From Kuschelorhynchus macadamiae (taxonomy: Eukaryota; Arthropoda; Insecta; Coleoptera; Curculionidae): a DNA stretch of 64,000 bases. The notes beneath the pieces are model-generated. The model searched no databases and was not told the origin of the DNA. It saw nothing but the letters and a program-made list of their open reading frames with translations. How positions within the stretch are numbered: position 1 is the first letter of the stretch; each line of letters opens with the position of its first letter. This document shows, one piece after another, positions 9,861 to 21,640 of the stretch. The position numbers were made by a program, and so were the translations under genes. The stretch spans positions 1,036,001 to 1,100,000 of the forward strand of contig JAUTXW010000598.1 of NCBI GenBank assembly GCA_030620095.1. Direction: 5' to 3'.

Positions 9861-12792
9861 CAGGGTGTCCCAATAGTGCGTTCTCGGTTGATATCTTGAT
9901 AACGGATAGCGATATAAAAAAAGTTCAAATGCAAAAGTTGTAGAACAATACAGGCTACATAACCTAAAATTATTTTCATTTATACAGGGTGTCTCAAAAA
10001 TCTGTAGCGAAGCAAAGTTGTGTTTTTTCTTATGGGACACCCTGTATATTTTTGCATATTTAGATTCTGCTCGTGATTCTACACATTTTTTGTATGACAT
10101 ATCCTATGTCTAAATCTGATAGTTTGATGAATTGCAGTGCCTTTTTTCAAACGACGTGGGCCGTTGGCTTTTTGATATAGGATTATGATTTTTGGCGGGA
10201 ACATTAACAAAAGTATGGGTTGACTTTCAACGTAAACAAAATTTGTCGGCGTTGTACAGGGGATCCTAGATAAGTAGGAGAAATTAAAAAAATTAAAAAC
10301 ATCATATGTTCATTTTTTTATATGGAATGTATAGTATTTTAATATTTTAGACTATTCGTGACCCAAAACCCTATTTTTCGTTATAAATATGTCCTATACC
10401 TATTTGTCATAGCTTCCGAGATTTTGACATTTTTGTATTTATTATTTGGTTTTCAATGGCATTCGCCTTAGAATTTGCTTTATTATCGAATTTATAGAAT
10501 TTTCCGAGGAATCCAAAAATGTACTAATATACAGGGTGTTCCATTTAAAATAACAAAGTTGATATCCGAGGGACACTTTTGTATTTCAACTTTTTCTCTA
10601 TTTTTAAAAATAAAGGAATTAAGGGGGGTGGCAAATCTCGGTGAATCACCCTGTACATTAATACACAGTAAAAAATGCAAAATAAAAATTCAGTGTACTA
10701 TTTTTCTGTATGTGAAATGGCAAATAAATATTTTAATTAAAGAGACACAACAGAAAAAGAAGTCCTACAATCACTTGATTAAATGTTCAATATGACCACC
10801 ATTTGTTTCAACACACACTTGTAGCCGATTCACAAAGGAATTGTTAACTCTATTCAGCATCGCGGCATTGATATTTGTACATGTATTTCTAATTCTCATT
10901 TTCATACTCTCTATGGTAGTGGGTGGCGTTTGGTAAACTTGCTCTTTAACAAAACCCCACAAAAAAAATATAGTTTTGTGAGGTCCGGAGACTTTGCCGG
11001 CCATGATACTGGACCTCCCCTACCAATCCATTTATTTTCATAATTCGCGTCTAAAAATTGCCTCACCTGCCTGCTAAAATGTGCCGGAGCGCCATCTAGT
11101 TGGAACCACATCCACCTCACTAGATTCAAAGGTAATTCGTCAATCCACTCCTGCAAACTTTTTTGCAGTAAATTTAGGAAAGTGTCTCCATTAACTCTAT
11201 TTTCGAAAAAATAAGGTCCAATGATACGGTTACCGATTATACCAGCCCATACATTAAGAGACCATCTATGCTGGTAATCCAAGGGGATAAAGAATCTGGG
11301 GTTTTCAGAACTATAATTGTGGAAGTTATGTCGGTTGACGTATCCATTTGTATGAAATTTCGCTTCGTCAGTAAATAAAATGTTATTGAAAAAATCATGT
11401 TCTTCTCTATTTTTTGCTAATGCCCAAGTACAAAATTCAAGTCTTCGATTGAAATCGTCTTGAGACAGCTCTTGTACCAGTTGAATATGGTATGGGTGAA
11501 ATTTATGTTTTCTAATTATTCTATTTGCCGTAGATTTAGCAACACCTCTCTCCTTTTCTAACTGCCTACATGAAATATGAGGATTTTCAATTAAAGTTTG
11601 CATAACAAGATATTCAGTTTCTTCATTTGCGGCTCTTTTCTGCCTTTCCAATTTTTGTTCGTAATCGACACATCCAGTTCTTTCAAATCGTTCTTTGAGT
11701 CTGACAAATGATACCTCATGAGGATGACGTTCGGCATTGCTAAACCGTTGCGCATAAACTCTACTTGCTAAAAAACAATTTTGATCACTTGCGTCCAAAA
11801 CATAAATCATGTTAATCAATTCTTCTCTAGAAAAATTTATTTTGAACCAATTTGAACACCGTTACTACACAAATACAAGAGTTTGACATTTCGCCATGAC
11901 AACATTTTCCCTGTTTTCATTTGTTTTTACTTTAGGATTGTCTAAGGCATTTTCGTACATTAAGTTCTAACTAAATGTTGACACTACCTACGCTTTTATA
12001 ATAGCCAAAATAGTGAATATTTAAGAATAGTTGGTAAAATATCTGTTCTAAGTCTTTAGGTAGCGATTCTTAGCACAATATTATGAGCGGAATTTTTAAT
12101 TTTGCGTCACTTGTAGTGTATTATAATTAGAAAATTCGATAATAAAGCAAATTCTAAGGCGATTGCCATTGAAAACCAAATAATCAATACAAAAATGTCA
12201 AAATTTCGGAAAATATGACAAATAGGTATAGGACATATTTATAACGAAAGATAGGGTTTTGGGTCACGAATAGTCTAAAATATTAAAATACTATACATTC
12301 CCTTTAAAAAAATGAAGATATGATGTTTTTAATTTTTTTAGTTTGTCCTATTTATCTAGGACCCCCTGTACAACGCCGCCAAATTTTGTTCACGTTGAAA
12401 GTTAACCCATACTTTTGTTAATGTTGCTGCCAAAAATCATAAGCCTATATCAAAAAGCCAACGGCCCACGTCGTTTGAAAAAAGGCACTGCAATTCATAA
12501 TTTTTTACAAAATGGCGGATATTAGAAAAACTATCAGATTTAGACATAGGACATGTTAAACAAAAAATGTGTAGAATCACGAGCAGAATCTAAATATGCA
12601 AAAATATACAGGGTGTCCCATAAGAAAAAACAAAACTTTGCTTCGCTACAGATTTTTGAGACATCCTGTATAAATGAAAATATTTTTAGGTTATGTAGCC
12701 TGTAATGTTCTACAACTTTTGTATTTGAACTTTTTTTATATTGCTATCCGTTATCAAGATATCAACCGGGAACGCACTATTGGGACACCCTG
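9861..12792 (-). mobile_element. Mariner-type element B with ~0.65-kb TIRs
   Basis: Begins CAGGGTGTCCCAATAGTGCG at 9861 after TA and ends with the reverse complement at 12792 before TA. The arms match from 9861 to about 10493 and from about 12132 to 12792. Each arm holds an internal mini-unit bounded by the same kind of ends (9985-10044 and 12609-12668). A further CAGGGTGTTCC..CACCCTG segment sits at about 10532-10660 just inside the left arm. The transposase is on the minus strand between the arms. Length is 2,932 bp. Confidence 0.9.
10771..11819 (-). pseudogene. Element B transposase with one frameshift
   Basis: About 350 codons on the minus strand. The N-terminal HTH resembles DUF4817 (FLASRVYAQRFSNAERHPHE), followed by a second HTH (VAKSTANRIIRKHKFHPYH). 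The first catalytic Asp is in ILFTDEAKFHTNG and the second in FQLDGAPAHFSRQ. WPAKSPDLT follows, but a frameshift at a run of A (plus strand, about 10967) disrupts the third catalytic Asp region, which reads KLYFF instead of the expected LDFF. The C-terminal part (LWGFVKEQVYQTPPTT to GGHIEHLIK) continues in another frame to 10771. The start is uncertain: coding similarity continues upstream of 11819 to about 11845. This is one of the least decayed transposases here. Confidence 0.85.
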
Positions 12793-12794
12793 TA

Positions 12795-13715
12795 TATGTG
12801 TTACTATAAATGAGTATGTAATGAAAGAAAGATTCACAATGAGGGAAGTTACGGGCAAAGGAAATTAACCGTTTTTTAATAATTACATCTCTTTATTCCG
12901 CCTGCATGTAACATGACAATAAAAAATGGTAAGGCGTACTCTACAAAAATCAAATGTCAACCGAAACATTTCCGTATGTAATTTCAAAGCCTATAATTTC
13001 ACGTACCTTCTCTCTCTCTTTCTCATAACGTCTCCAAAGACCGATCCCAAATTAACTAAGGATTAGTTTCTACAGCAAAGATCAAAGCATCGACCCTCGA
13101 GTTTGAAGTACGCCAATGCATAATGTCATGGTTACCTTACACAATACCTCTTTGTATAATAAAACAGTATTATAGGATCGGAGGTTCTTGAAAAGGTGCC
13201 GCAACACTCCCCTGAACGCTCTCGAGTCTATGACATTGTTCTAAGCTAGCATATGCAAATTTCTTTCCTCAGAAATGGGAGAGTTTTCTAATACGAGAGT
13301 TGACCGAAACTTATAATTAATATTTATAGTATATTACATCAAATCTCAACCGTTCGTCTAGTTCACAAACTCAAAATGGTGTTAATTTTTGCTAATGCTA
13401 GTAAAAATATGAGTAAAGGCTCACTGGATTCGGAATGACGTCAAGAAAAACGTGTTAAAGTTTCAAATATACAATTTTAAAAGTTATTAACAAATTAAGA
13501 TTTTAAAAAAGAGTTTCGTTTTTTGCAAAAAACTTGTTAACAAAAAATAATAACATTTAAGAAATTTTCCAAAAAAAGTCCCTCCCTCCCTAATAATAAC
13601 TCTAATATATAATAATTGTCATTTAATATTTAAAATTAATACCCGCGAAGGCGTTAAACCGTTACGATGTCTCAAATCCGGCCTTAACAAATAAAAAAAT
13701 TTTTTATACTATTAA
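12795..13715. other. Sequence between B and hAT1, nothing recognised
   Basis: About 900 bp with no long reading frame or clear repeat. It contains ordinary AT-rich DNA and a short CCCTCCCTCCC tract near 13580. Confidence 0.5.
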
Positions 13716-14452
13716 ATATTAAACAGTGGCGGCTCGTGGTGTCTAAAGCTGGTGAGGCGAGAAAAGGTTTGTTACTTATAATAGGTAGATGGAGCCGCAG
13801 GCGAAAAATTTTTGGGCTGCCACGCCCAAATTGACTCATTTTTATGATTTGTTTTTGTCTTTTACATACCAATACCAAGATATATGCACAATTTTTCATT
13901 AAGTAATTTTTAAAATAAAAATTATTACATAGATATAAAAATAAAATAATAATCTTTAAGATATTCACTCAATTTTCATGTAGTTCGTTTTATTCTCAGA
14001 TATATGTACAGGGTGTTCCAGCGAGGACTGAACAGGGACCTATTTTCGACCTTCCTTGTATTTTGGAAAAATTCAAAATAGCCAATCGATGTATTTTTTC
14101 TTGTAGAATCCAAAAATGTCATCGAAAAAATATTTGAACCAGAAACAAAAGAGTTACGCTATGCATCAGTTGTTTTTTAAACGGAATGTATCGTTTTTTA
14201 TACGATTTTTGGAAAGAGTGATTTTTTTTATGTCCGTTCTGATTAAAAGATTTGATTTTGCGATAGCTGTTTATATTACATTTTAATGTTTTACAAACTA
14301 AAATTTTAGCTTCACCTGTTTAAAATATACGATAGGTTGGTATAGGTGATCAAGGTAAAATGACGTTTGAATGCTTTGTCAATAAAAATTGACATTATTT
14401 TAATTATTGTCGAAGTCTTCACCTATAAAATATATATTTGACTCTGATCGAA

Positions 14453-14617
14453 ATGAAATACTCTTTGGACGAGAGACTACAGATTGTTATGCTATTTTAC
14501 AAGTGCCAAGAAAATGCAAGAGAAGCAAGAAGAAGATTTATTGCAAATTTTCATAGAAATATATCCATCAATACAATTCTAAGGATAAAAAACCTATTTG
14601 AAGGAAATAAAACTTAA
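14453..14617 (+). CDS. Free transposase DNA-binding N-terminus in left TIR of C1
   Basis: An open frame of 54 codons from ATG at 14453 to TAA at 14615-14617. It encodes MKYSLDERLQIVMLFYKCQE and then EARRRFIANFHRNISINTIL, the same N-terminal helix-turn-helix that begins the C transposase on the other strand. It exists because the inverted repeat extends into the gene. C2 has the same frame at 31568-31756. It could act as a DNA-binding peptide without catalytic domain, but expression is unknown and it may simply be a by-product of the TIR length. Confidence 0.5.
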   Translation: MKYSLDERLQIVMLFYKCQENAREARRRFIANFHRNISINTILRIKNLFEGNKT

Positions 14618-14673
14618 CATGATAGAAAAAGAAATTCAATAAAAAATAATTATTAAATAATAAAATAAAACTA

Positions 14674-15745
14674 CTAATAACATAACTTTTCAATGTGACC
14701 GCCGTTTTTCTCGAAACAACATCGATAACCCCTTTGTAGCCTTTCTAAACTTACTGTTACAATATGATTTTCCTGGTTAAGGCGGTTTATTTCATCGACA
14801 ATTTTTCCAATGATCTCTTGAATATTTTCGTTTCGTTGTCTGTATACGACGTTCTTCAAATGGCCCCAAAGAAATGTATCCAAAACTGAAAGGTCGGGGC
14901 TATTGGGCGGCCAAGCATATGTTCCATTTCGCCCTATCCATTCGTTATGGCGCCGATTTAAAAATTGAACCACATCATGCACGGCATGAGGAGGCTCATG
15001 TTGCCAAATTAAATTCTGATATTCTGCCAATGGTAAGTCTTTCAAAAAATTTTCAATTTCGTTTTCTAAAAACTCATAATATCTGGGCCCATTTAAAGTC
15101 CCGTTAAAAAATATTGGTCCCAAAATTTTATTGTTTTTTATCCCACACCAAACATGAATAGAATTCCTCCCTTGAAATTTAATAGTCTGGAACTTTTTTG
15201 GATTTTCAACGGCCCAGTGGTGACTATTATGTCTGTTGAATACTCCCGATGTTGTGAAAGCAGCTTCGTCGGTCCACACAATATTTTTGAATAAATCAAG
15301 GTCTTGGTTTTCTTGCCGAATTACCATTTGAGAAACAAATTGGAAGCGAAGTTCTTTTTGTGCCGGTGTTAGGTGCTGAAGTGGAAGGATACGAAAAGGC
15401 CTAAATTTATGAATTTTCAGAGTCCTGTGAACAGTCCCTCGGGTAACTCTTCTGCGCCTTACACCGCCACCGTACTGAACTTCCCGAACTGCATCCGAAA
15501 TAGATTTGCTTGGATTAACTTGAAAATAATTTATAATGGCCTGGTCTCGATTTCTTCTTCTTTGTATATTTCTTTTTCTATCATGTAAAGTTTTATTTTC
15601 CTCAAATAGGTTTTTTATCCTTTTGTTTGATGAATATATTTCTATGAAAATTTGCAATAAATCTTCTTCTTGCTTCTCTTGCATTTTCTTGGCACTTGTA
15701 AAATAGCATAACAATCTGTAGTCTCTCGTCCAAAGAGTATTTCAT
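14674..15745 (-). pseudogene. C1 transposase, N-terminal frameshift and lost catalytic Asp
   Basis: Minus-strand gene starting at ATG 15745 (MKYSLDERLQIV, inside the right TIR). A substitution block near 15620 shifts the frame. From 15714 a frame of 346 codons is open to the end. It contains an HTH region (TRGTVHRTLKIHKFRPF), the first catalytic Asp (IVWTDEAAFTTSG), NSIHVWCGI, and then LIWQHEPPHAVHD. The sister copy C2 reads QHDGAPPH there, so six bases are lost and the second catalytic Asp is gone. WPPNSPDLSVLDTFLWGH follows, with an intact C-terminus ending GGHIEKLCY. Second-to-third Asp spacing, counted in C2, is 40 residues. Catalytically dead. Confidence 0.85.
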
Positions 15746-16399
15746 TTCGATCAGAGTCAAATATATATTTTTTAGGTGAAGACTTCGACAATAATTAAAA
15801 TGATGTCAATTTTTATTGACAAAGCAATCAAATGTCATTTTACCTTGATCACCTATATCAACCTATCGTATATTTTAAACAGGTGAAGCTAAAATTTTAG
15901 TTTGTAAAACATTAAAATGTAATATAAACAGCTATCGCAAAATCAAATCTTTTAATCAGAACGGACATAAAAAAAATCACTCTTTCCAAAAATCGTATAA
16001 AAAACGATACATTCCATTTAAAAAACACCTGATGCATAGCGTAACTCTTTTGTTTCTGGTTCAAATATTTTTTCGATGATATTTTTGGATTCTACAAGAA
16101 AAAATACATCGATTGGCTATTTTGAATTTTTCCAAAATACAAGGAAGGTCGAAAATAGGTCCTTGTTCAGTCCTCGCTGGAACACCCTGTACATATATAC
16201 TCTTCTCAAAGATATATAATATACACATTTTTCATCATTGGATTTTTTTATAAAAAATATTTAAAATACTTAATCAAAATAGTCAGAATCGAATTTAAGG
16301 TGTAACAAACCTGAAATAATCTAATATGGTGTGCACAGTATTTTTTTTATAAAAATCAAAACTGTTTAGGCAAATAGGTATGTGGATGGTGCAGTTAAG

Positions 16400-18565
16400 T
16401 CACTTTTTGTAAATTAAATTAATGCGCCTGTCTTTTAAAGAAGCAAATTTCTCAATGATTTTGTCATAAAAGTCACCATTACATTCAGAAAGTTTAACTA
16501 ATAACTCTTTTTCTATTGCCATGATCGACAGGGCTGAGAGCCTATCTTGAGATATACTATTTCGTAAGTAGGTCTTTATTCGCTTTAAGCACGAAAAATC
16601 TCTTTCGGCCTGTACACTTGTTAAGGGGATTGTCAAAATTAATGTCGCAAGTCGATATACTTCACAAAATACTGAAATTAATTCTAAACTATTAATTTGT
16701 TTAAGCAGTTCTTGAATGAATATTGACTTTATAAAATTGTTCATCTCGGTAAATTATGCTTAACTCATTTTTGAGGCGATCTTTGTCAAACATTTTTGGA
16801 TACGTTTTTTCTAACGAATTTAATAGACTAATAGGGAATTCTGTGGCAAAGTCTTTGTATTTGATGTATTAAGAAGTTTCACAAATTCCAATTTGTGTAA
16901 ATCTTCAAACCTGATGTTAATTTGAAAAATGATACAGTCTAAAATTTCATAAAACAGATTTTTATATTTTTCCATTAAATCTGATTCGTTCATGCTACGG
17001 GTTTGTCTACTACATGGCAATCCGGTGAGTGATTTTGCTTTTTCAAAAATGGATTTAAGGAAATTTTCAGCGCGCAGCTCGTTTAATCGTTTGACGGCAA
17101 TGTTCAATTGTGAAATGCAGAGATCAATTTCTAGGTTACTTAACTGAAAAACTTGAAACAGGATATCAGTAACGAAAAAAATTTCTTTAAATGCAAAAGT
17201 TAAAAAAGCAAATTCAAAATCGGAAATGTCTTTTAGATACCCCTTGGCCATGTGTATAGTATCTGAGTCTAATTCTGGATTTCCAATCATGTCCTGAAAA
17301 ACTAAGGTTAGTCCTTCCCAATTATTTGCAACAAAAATTAGAATTAATGATCGAGAATACCACCTTGTATCACTTGCTTGCGGAACTCGTTTTTTTATTA
17401 CTTTGTCCAATATAGATGTGCGTTTGTACGATTTATGGAAAAAAGCAGGCAAACTTTTCAAAGTTGCGAAAAGATTCTGCTTTCCTTGATATAATTTGAA
17501 CCCTGTTGTAAAATTAAATTGAGACGATGAGCAGCGCAATGAGTGTACATTGCTTGTGGGGCATCTGATCTTATTCGTGTTTGTAGACCGCTCAATTCTC
17601 CGGCCATAACCGCAGCTCCATCATAACATGGTGCTACTAATTTCCGTTTAAAATTTAAAGGTTCCAAGATTCTTATAATTAAGTTATAGAGTGCATTAGC
17701 TCAAGAATCCTCACTTATATCAAAAAAGCCTAAAAAACGTTCTTTTATTTCGGCTAATTTATTCACATACCTAACAGTTACACGACATTGGGCTTTTGCA
17801 ACTATATCCGTCGTATCATCTACAATTAATGAGACAAATGTGGCCTCCGATATTTCTTGTTTAATAAAGTCTCTCATATGTTCGTCAATACAAAATATTA
17901 ATTAATTTTGAATAGTTTTCGATTGTCCCGTAAATACACTTTTCTCTTCTAAATGCTTTACAAGTTCGGTGTTACGTTTAATTAAACAATTAAAAACTTT
18001 CTTAAAATTCCCTCTGTTAAAAGAAGATTCGGATTTCTCATGCCCCTAAAAGCCAGTTCTTGTTTTCCCAGTAATATAGTCGTATCTATAAGGTATGTCA
18101 AAAGCAAGCGGTTTTTCCTAACATCTTCATTGTACAATAATTTAGATAAACGAGCATTTTCGATTAGTGCATCTTTAATTGTAGTCATATTTTGAGACAA
18201 ACGTACAAAACCTAAGGTATTTTGAATATAGTCTTTAGACCCTTCATGCATTTTAACCGCTCTAGAAAAATTTTTAAAATCAACGTATCCATCATAGTCC
18301 ATACTGTTTTTGTTTTTCCCAGTATTAAGCAAAGCCAACAATATAAACGCTGCTTAAAAACACTTCCACAAATCCAAGTGTGTGTTTGATACCATGATGT
18401 TTGAAATGATCGTTTATACTCTTGACCGTCTTTTTTATCACTACTTAAGGTACTTATCTTCGGCATGGGTCTATCTCCGCGAAGAATTTCTTTTTTCTCA
18501 TCCTCGGGATGCCTGGAAAATGCCGTTGTCAATAGTGACATAACGATATCGTGGACTGGATTCAT
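16400..18565 (-). pseudogene. hAT1 transposase, multiply frameshifted
   Basis: Minus-strand remnant in several frames. At the N-terminus (18565 downward) there is a TTF-type zinc-finger-like region (SFQTSWYQTHTWICGSVFKQ and the YCWLCLILGK motif). The middle includes SLIVDDTTDIVAKAQ (first catalytic Asp region), VAPCYDGAAVMAGELSG and MYTHCAAHRLNLILQQ, then QASDTRWYSRS. The C-terminal dimerisation domain is clear at 16400-16744: TLILTIPLTSVQAERDFSCL and LRNSISQDRLSALSIMAIEK. The order matches ZMYM1-like hAT transposases. At least four frame breaks and several stops make it dead. It is interrupted on neither side by C1, which lies beyond its 3' end. Confidence 0.85.
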
Positions 18566-19286
18566 AGTTCACACGTTTCGTTTATTTTAAATTTTAATCA
18601 CTAATTCATATAAACTACTCTATCAGTCTATCTACTCAATAATTAAACTAACGCAACGTCAAAAATACTTTACGGAGAGTAACAGTTGACACAGACTAAA
18701 CGCGCGACATTCACGAAATAATACTATAAAACAAACACCAAATTATTGCCGAATAATCTCAATATCCACCCACTTCCCGCTCAATCTCAAACCGTTACCG
18801 GTAACAGTCAAATACGAATACCCCACACGCCTACGCAAATATCAACAAAAACAAAAACGGCTTGCATTTGGCAGCCGGATGCGCGATTGTCATTTACCGA
18901 TAAATAATAATTATTTCCATTTATATTCAATCTGTGCTAACATTAAATGGCAACGTCTCAATCATTAAGCGAAATTTTCATCGCCTCAAAAGCAATAAAA
19001 AGAGATGGAATGAATCTACATATGCAACACGACTCTTTTCCCTCTTTCTCAGACTTATTAAAAATCCAAATACCATTCAAGTGTCCGAGGCGCAATTCGC
19101 ATCGCCGCGTATAGGTAAAGTCGAATAAAAAAGAAATGAAATTTTCATAGTGTTTGAGACAATTTTCAGAGAATAATGTATCAACTTGGAAAGAATAAAT
19201 TTTGAAAATAAAAATGTATATTTATAGGAAAGCGAGTGAGGCGGCGCCTAAGTTGCCTCATCTGACGAGCCGCGGCTGATATTAAA

Positions 19287-19592
19287 AATCGGTAAATTTC
19301 TTTTACCCGGAACTTCCTACGATATGAAAATCTCCCTTTATTAGGAATAGAGAAGTGTGACCCAATTTAGTTCGGTAAATAATCGTTTAACACATATTTT
19401 TAATGGACGTCATTTTGTTCTACCATTTTGGATTTCTACCAAAATTTTACAAGTTTCTAACTATGCCACACTTGATTTTTGGGCATAATTATTATAATAA
19501 ATTGAATAAGTAGTTTTTACAGTGACACATCGCTATTTTGTCTCGTCCAGCCAATCGAATTTTTTACGTTGATTTTGGAATATTGTTATTGG
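19287..19592. repeat. Repeat X fragment followed by repeat Y, copy 2
   Basis: At 19287-19385 the GGTAAATTTC..CCCGGAACTTCC segment resembles 21503-21560 and 27165-27215 (repeat X). At 19436-19530 a segment containing TTTCTAACTATGCCACACTT matches, in reverse, 9740-9850 (repeat Y). I cannot assign either to a known class. Confidence 0.5.
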
Positions 19593-19593
19593 G

Positions 19594-19644
19594 AAAAATT
19601 ATAATAAGCCAAAAACTCACAGTTTTTGGCTTATTATAATTTTT
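19594..19644. repeat. Perfect 24-bp inverted repeat with 3-nt loop
   Basis: 19594-19617 (AAAAATTATAATAAGCCAAA then AACT) is the exact reverse complement of 19621-19644, separated only by CAC. It would form a near loop-less cruciform or RNA hairpin. Confidence 0.95.
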
Positions 19645-19898
19645 GTGCGAGTTCTTGGGCATTATCGCGTGTAAGTGAGAAGTGTGTGCAAAAATTTGGT
19701 CTATTTAATACCTGACGTCGTTTTTGTCGGGTAAGTCAAAATGTTGTTGTTTTCCTGTATTAATTGGCATACGCGATACCATTGATTCTATCTAATATTT
19801 TATTAATTTGTAAGTACGGTTAATTACTTTAAGGGTTAATATGAGCTACATATCGTAAATTCCAAAGCAAAATCTATGTAAGTATACACAAAAAAAAG

Positions 19899-20482
19899 AC
19901 AGGTACACCATCGTCACCAAGTGTTACTGGGACAGCATCATATTTGCTCTTGAACTGAACTTTTCATATTCCCTTGTATTAATATTTTATTAAAAGCAGC
20001 ACGATTCCTTAGGGTTGATAACAGTATCCTCCTTCTTGCAGTATTTGCAGAACCTGGGAAATTGATTTCTTCTTTAGCCTATGTTGAGACTTTTGGACGT
20101 CCCGCCTTTGGTCTCTCATGGATACTACCCTATTCTGCAATTTTTTGCTTGCTAACAAAACGGTGCTTTTGCTTACATGCACTTCTGCTGCAATTTCTCT
20201 AATTTTTTTTCCACTCCAGTCGAGTAAAAATTATTGACTTTTGTTCCTCCGTTAGCTTCGACATGATGTATAAAATGTGGATAAAATTTGCTTTCAAACA
20301 AAGATACATATTGCTTTCAAATCAAAAGCAAAAGACAGTATCAAAATTAAAAAAATGATTTTGACATTCCAATCCTAGGTTAACTTTGTCATTGCCATTC
20401 GAAGTTAACTTGGAATAATAGTTCAGGAGAGTAAAATGGGTAATTTGTGTCCCAGTTACTTTTGGTGACGATGGTACATAAA
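19899..20482 (-). mobile_element. Internally deleted Tc1-like element H
   Basis: The ends share an inverted motif: GTACACCATCGTCACCAA and TTACTGGGACA on the left, and the reverse of GTACCATCGTCACCAAAAG and TAACTGGGACAC on the right (about 20450-20478). The remnant coding region at about 20010-20264 (minus) starts MSKLTEEQKSIIFTRLEW. It then shows frameshifted Tc1-type HTH sequence (VHVSKSTVLLA-like, ERPKAGRPKVST). The catalytic part is missing. The exact termini are approximate. Confidence 0.65.
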
Positions 20483-20499
20483 CATGACATAAAAAAATA

Positions 20500-21500
20500 T
20501 ACATTTCTTGCATTAAATTATTTTAAAATACTCAGTTGTAGTACGTTGACTTACATTCAAAACAAAATAAACAAAAATAAATGAACTTAGCTATACGTTT
20601 TTAGGCGTTGTAAAAAGAATAGATTAGGTATGTTAATAAATATGCCTGCTGTGATAATAGATTTTTAATTTTAATTGCCAGTTAAACGATTGTTATACAA
20701 ATAGGTTTAAAAATATTACTATTACTAAATATTACCTTCATGGCCATTGACATATTATATGTCAACGGCAAGAAGAAAAGAAGTCTGCCGTTTTAACTTT
20801 ACAGCGTTGCCTAAGATTAGATCTGACAAGTAGGATAGATATATTTGTTTTTGTCACACTTTTCACACTTACTTGCAGTACATATTTATTCATTTTAATC
20901 ATTGTTTCAAAACATACACGATTTTAGGAATGAAACATATGTTGGGTCTCTTTGTTGGTATGTCTATGGTCAGAACCAATTTTTGTGAAACTTGCTATTC
21001 CAAAGCATACCTTACCTGGCGATAATGTTCAAGTGACGGTTGCTTGCTTGTGATTAGAATGAAAAATTGTTGGAGATGAAGCTTTTTCTTTAAGATACAT
21101 TATTCGAAGTTGTATTTGGTAAATTAACCCTAGTTTCTTGTCCGCAAATTTCTTGGCTGGTGGAGTTGCATTGACCTGATCTAAACGACATCAGCGAGGA
21201 TTCTGTTGACATTACACCAACTGCGTTAAAGGATTATTACCGTAATAAATACTTATATAAATTACATATACATACATATACATAACATATACTTGAAATG
21301 TCCGAAAAGGACCGAAAGATCAAACCTGTCGCGAAATTTGTTTAGAACTTGCAATTTTTATTATTAACCATTTATAGAATAATCTTTATATGGCAAGGTA
21401 TTTTCGCCATGCAGATATCTCTTACGGCATGTTCCTCATTGCTGGAGTGAAATTAAAAAAAAATGCTAAATCTTGTTTACCATATTCGAACAAATTTATT
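20500..21500. other. Sequence without recognised feature
   Basis: About 1 kb of AT-rich DNA with no convincing coding segment. It includes a run of ATACATATACATA near 21264-21290. Confidence 0.5.
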
Positions 21501-21502
21501 AA

Positions 21503-21640
21503 ATAAAAAATCTGCAAATTTCCTTTACTTATCCGGAACTTCCCTCGTTGCCTAGAAAAGTAAAATATAACACATTTTATATAATTACGGCACTTTTATT
21601 GGGTTACATGTTGCCATTTTAACATTGGGTCTCATTACCA
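21503..21640 (+). repeat. Dispersed repeat X, copy
   Basis: Contains CAAATTTCCTTTAC, CCGGAACTTCCCTCGT and ATAACACATTTTAT, all in the same order as at 27165-27250. A weaker match is at 19287-19385. Non-coding and unassigned. Confidence 0.5.

Larger units (their letters stand above)
14009..16189 (-). mobile_element. Mariner-type element C1 nested in hAT1
   Basis: Starts CAGGGTGTTCCAGCGAGG at 14009 after TA and ends with its reverse complement at 16189 before TA. The flanks TATATG-TA and TA-CATATA form a palindromic target. The TIRs are about 620-630 bp (14009 to about 14637, and about 15568 to 16189) and are so long that they include the first ~50 codons of the transposase. A second copy, C2, is at 31124-33201. 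Confidence 0.92.
13724..19278 (-). mobile_element. hAT element (hAT1) with exact 8-bp target duplication
   Basis: The 8-mer ATATTAAA at 13716-13723 is repeated at 19279-19286. The element starts CAGTGGCGGCTCGTGG and ends GACGAGCCGCGGCTG, imperfect inverted ends typical of ZMYM-type hAT elements. The transposase runs on the minus strand. Element C1 (14009-16189) is inserted near its 3' side. Without C1 the element would be about 3.4 kb. Confidence 0.92.

Noticed and set aside
14874..15107. Plus-strand frame opposite the C1 transposase (also 31912-32151 and 32382-32576 in C2)
   Set aside because: These are antisense shadows of conserved transposase coding sequence, open because of the sense-strand codon composition.
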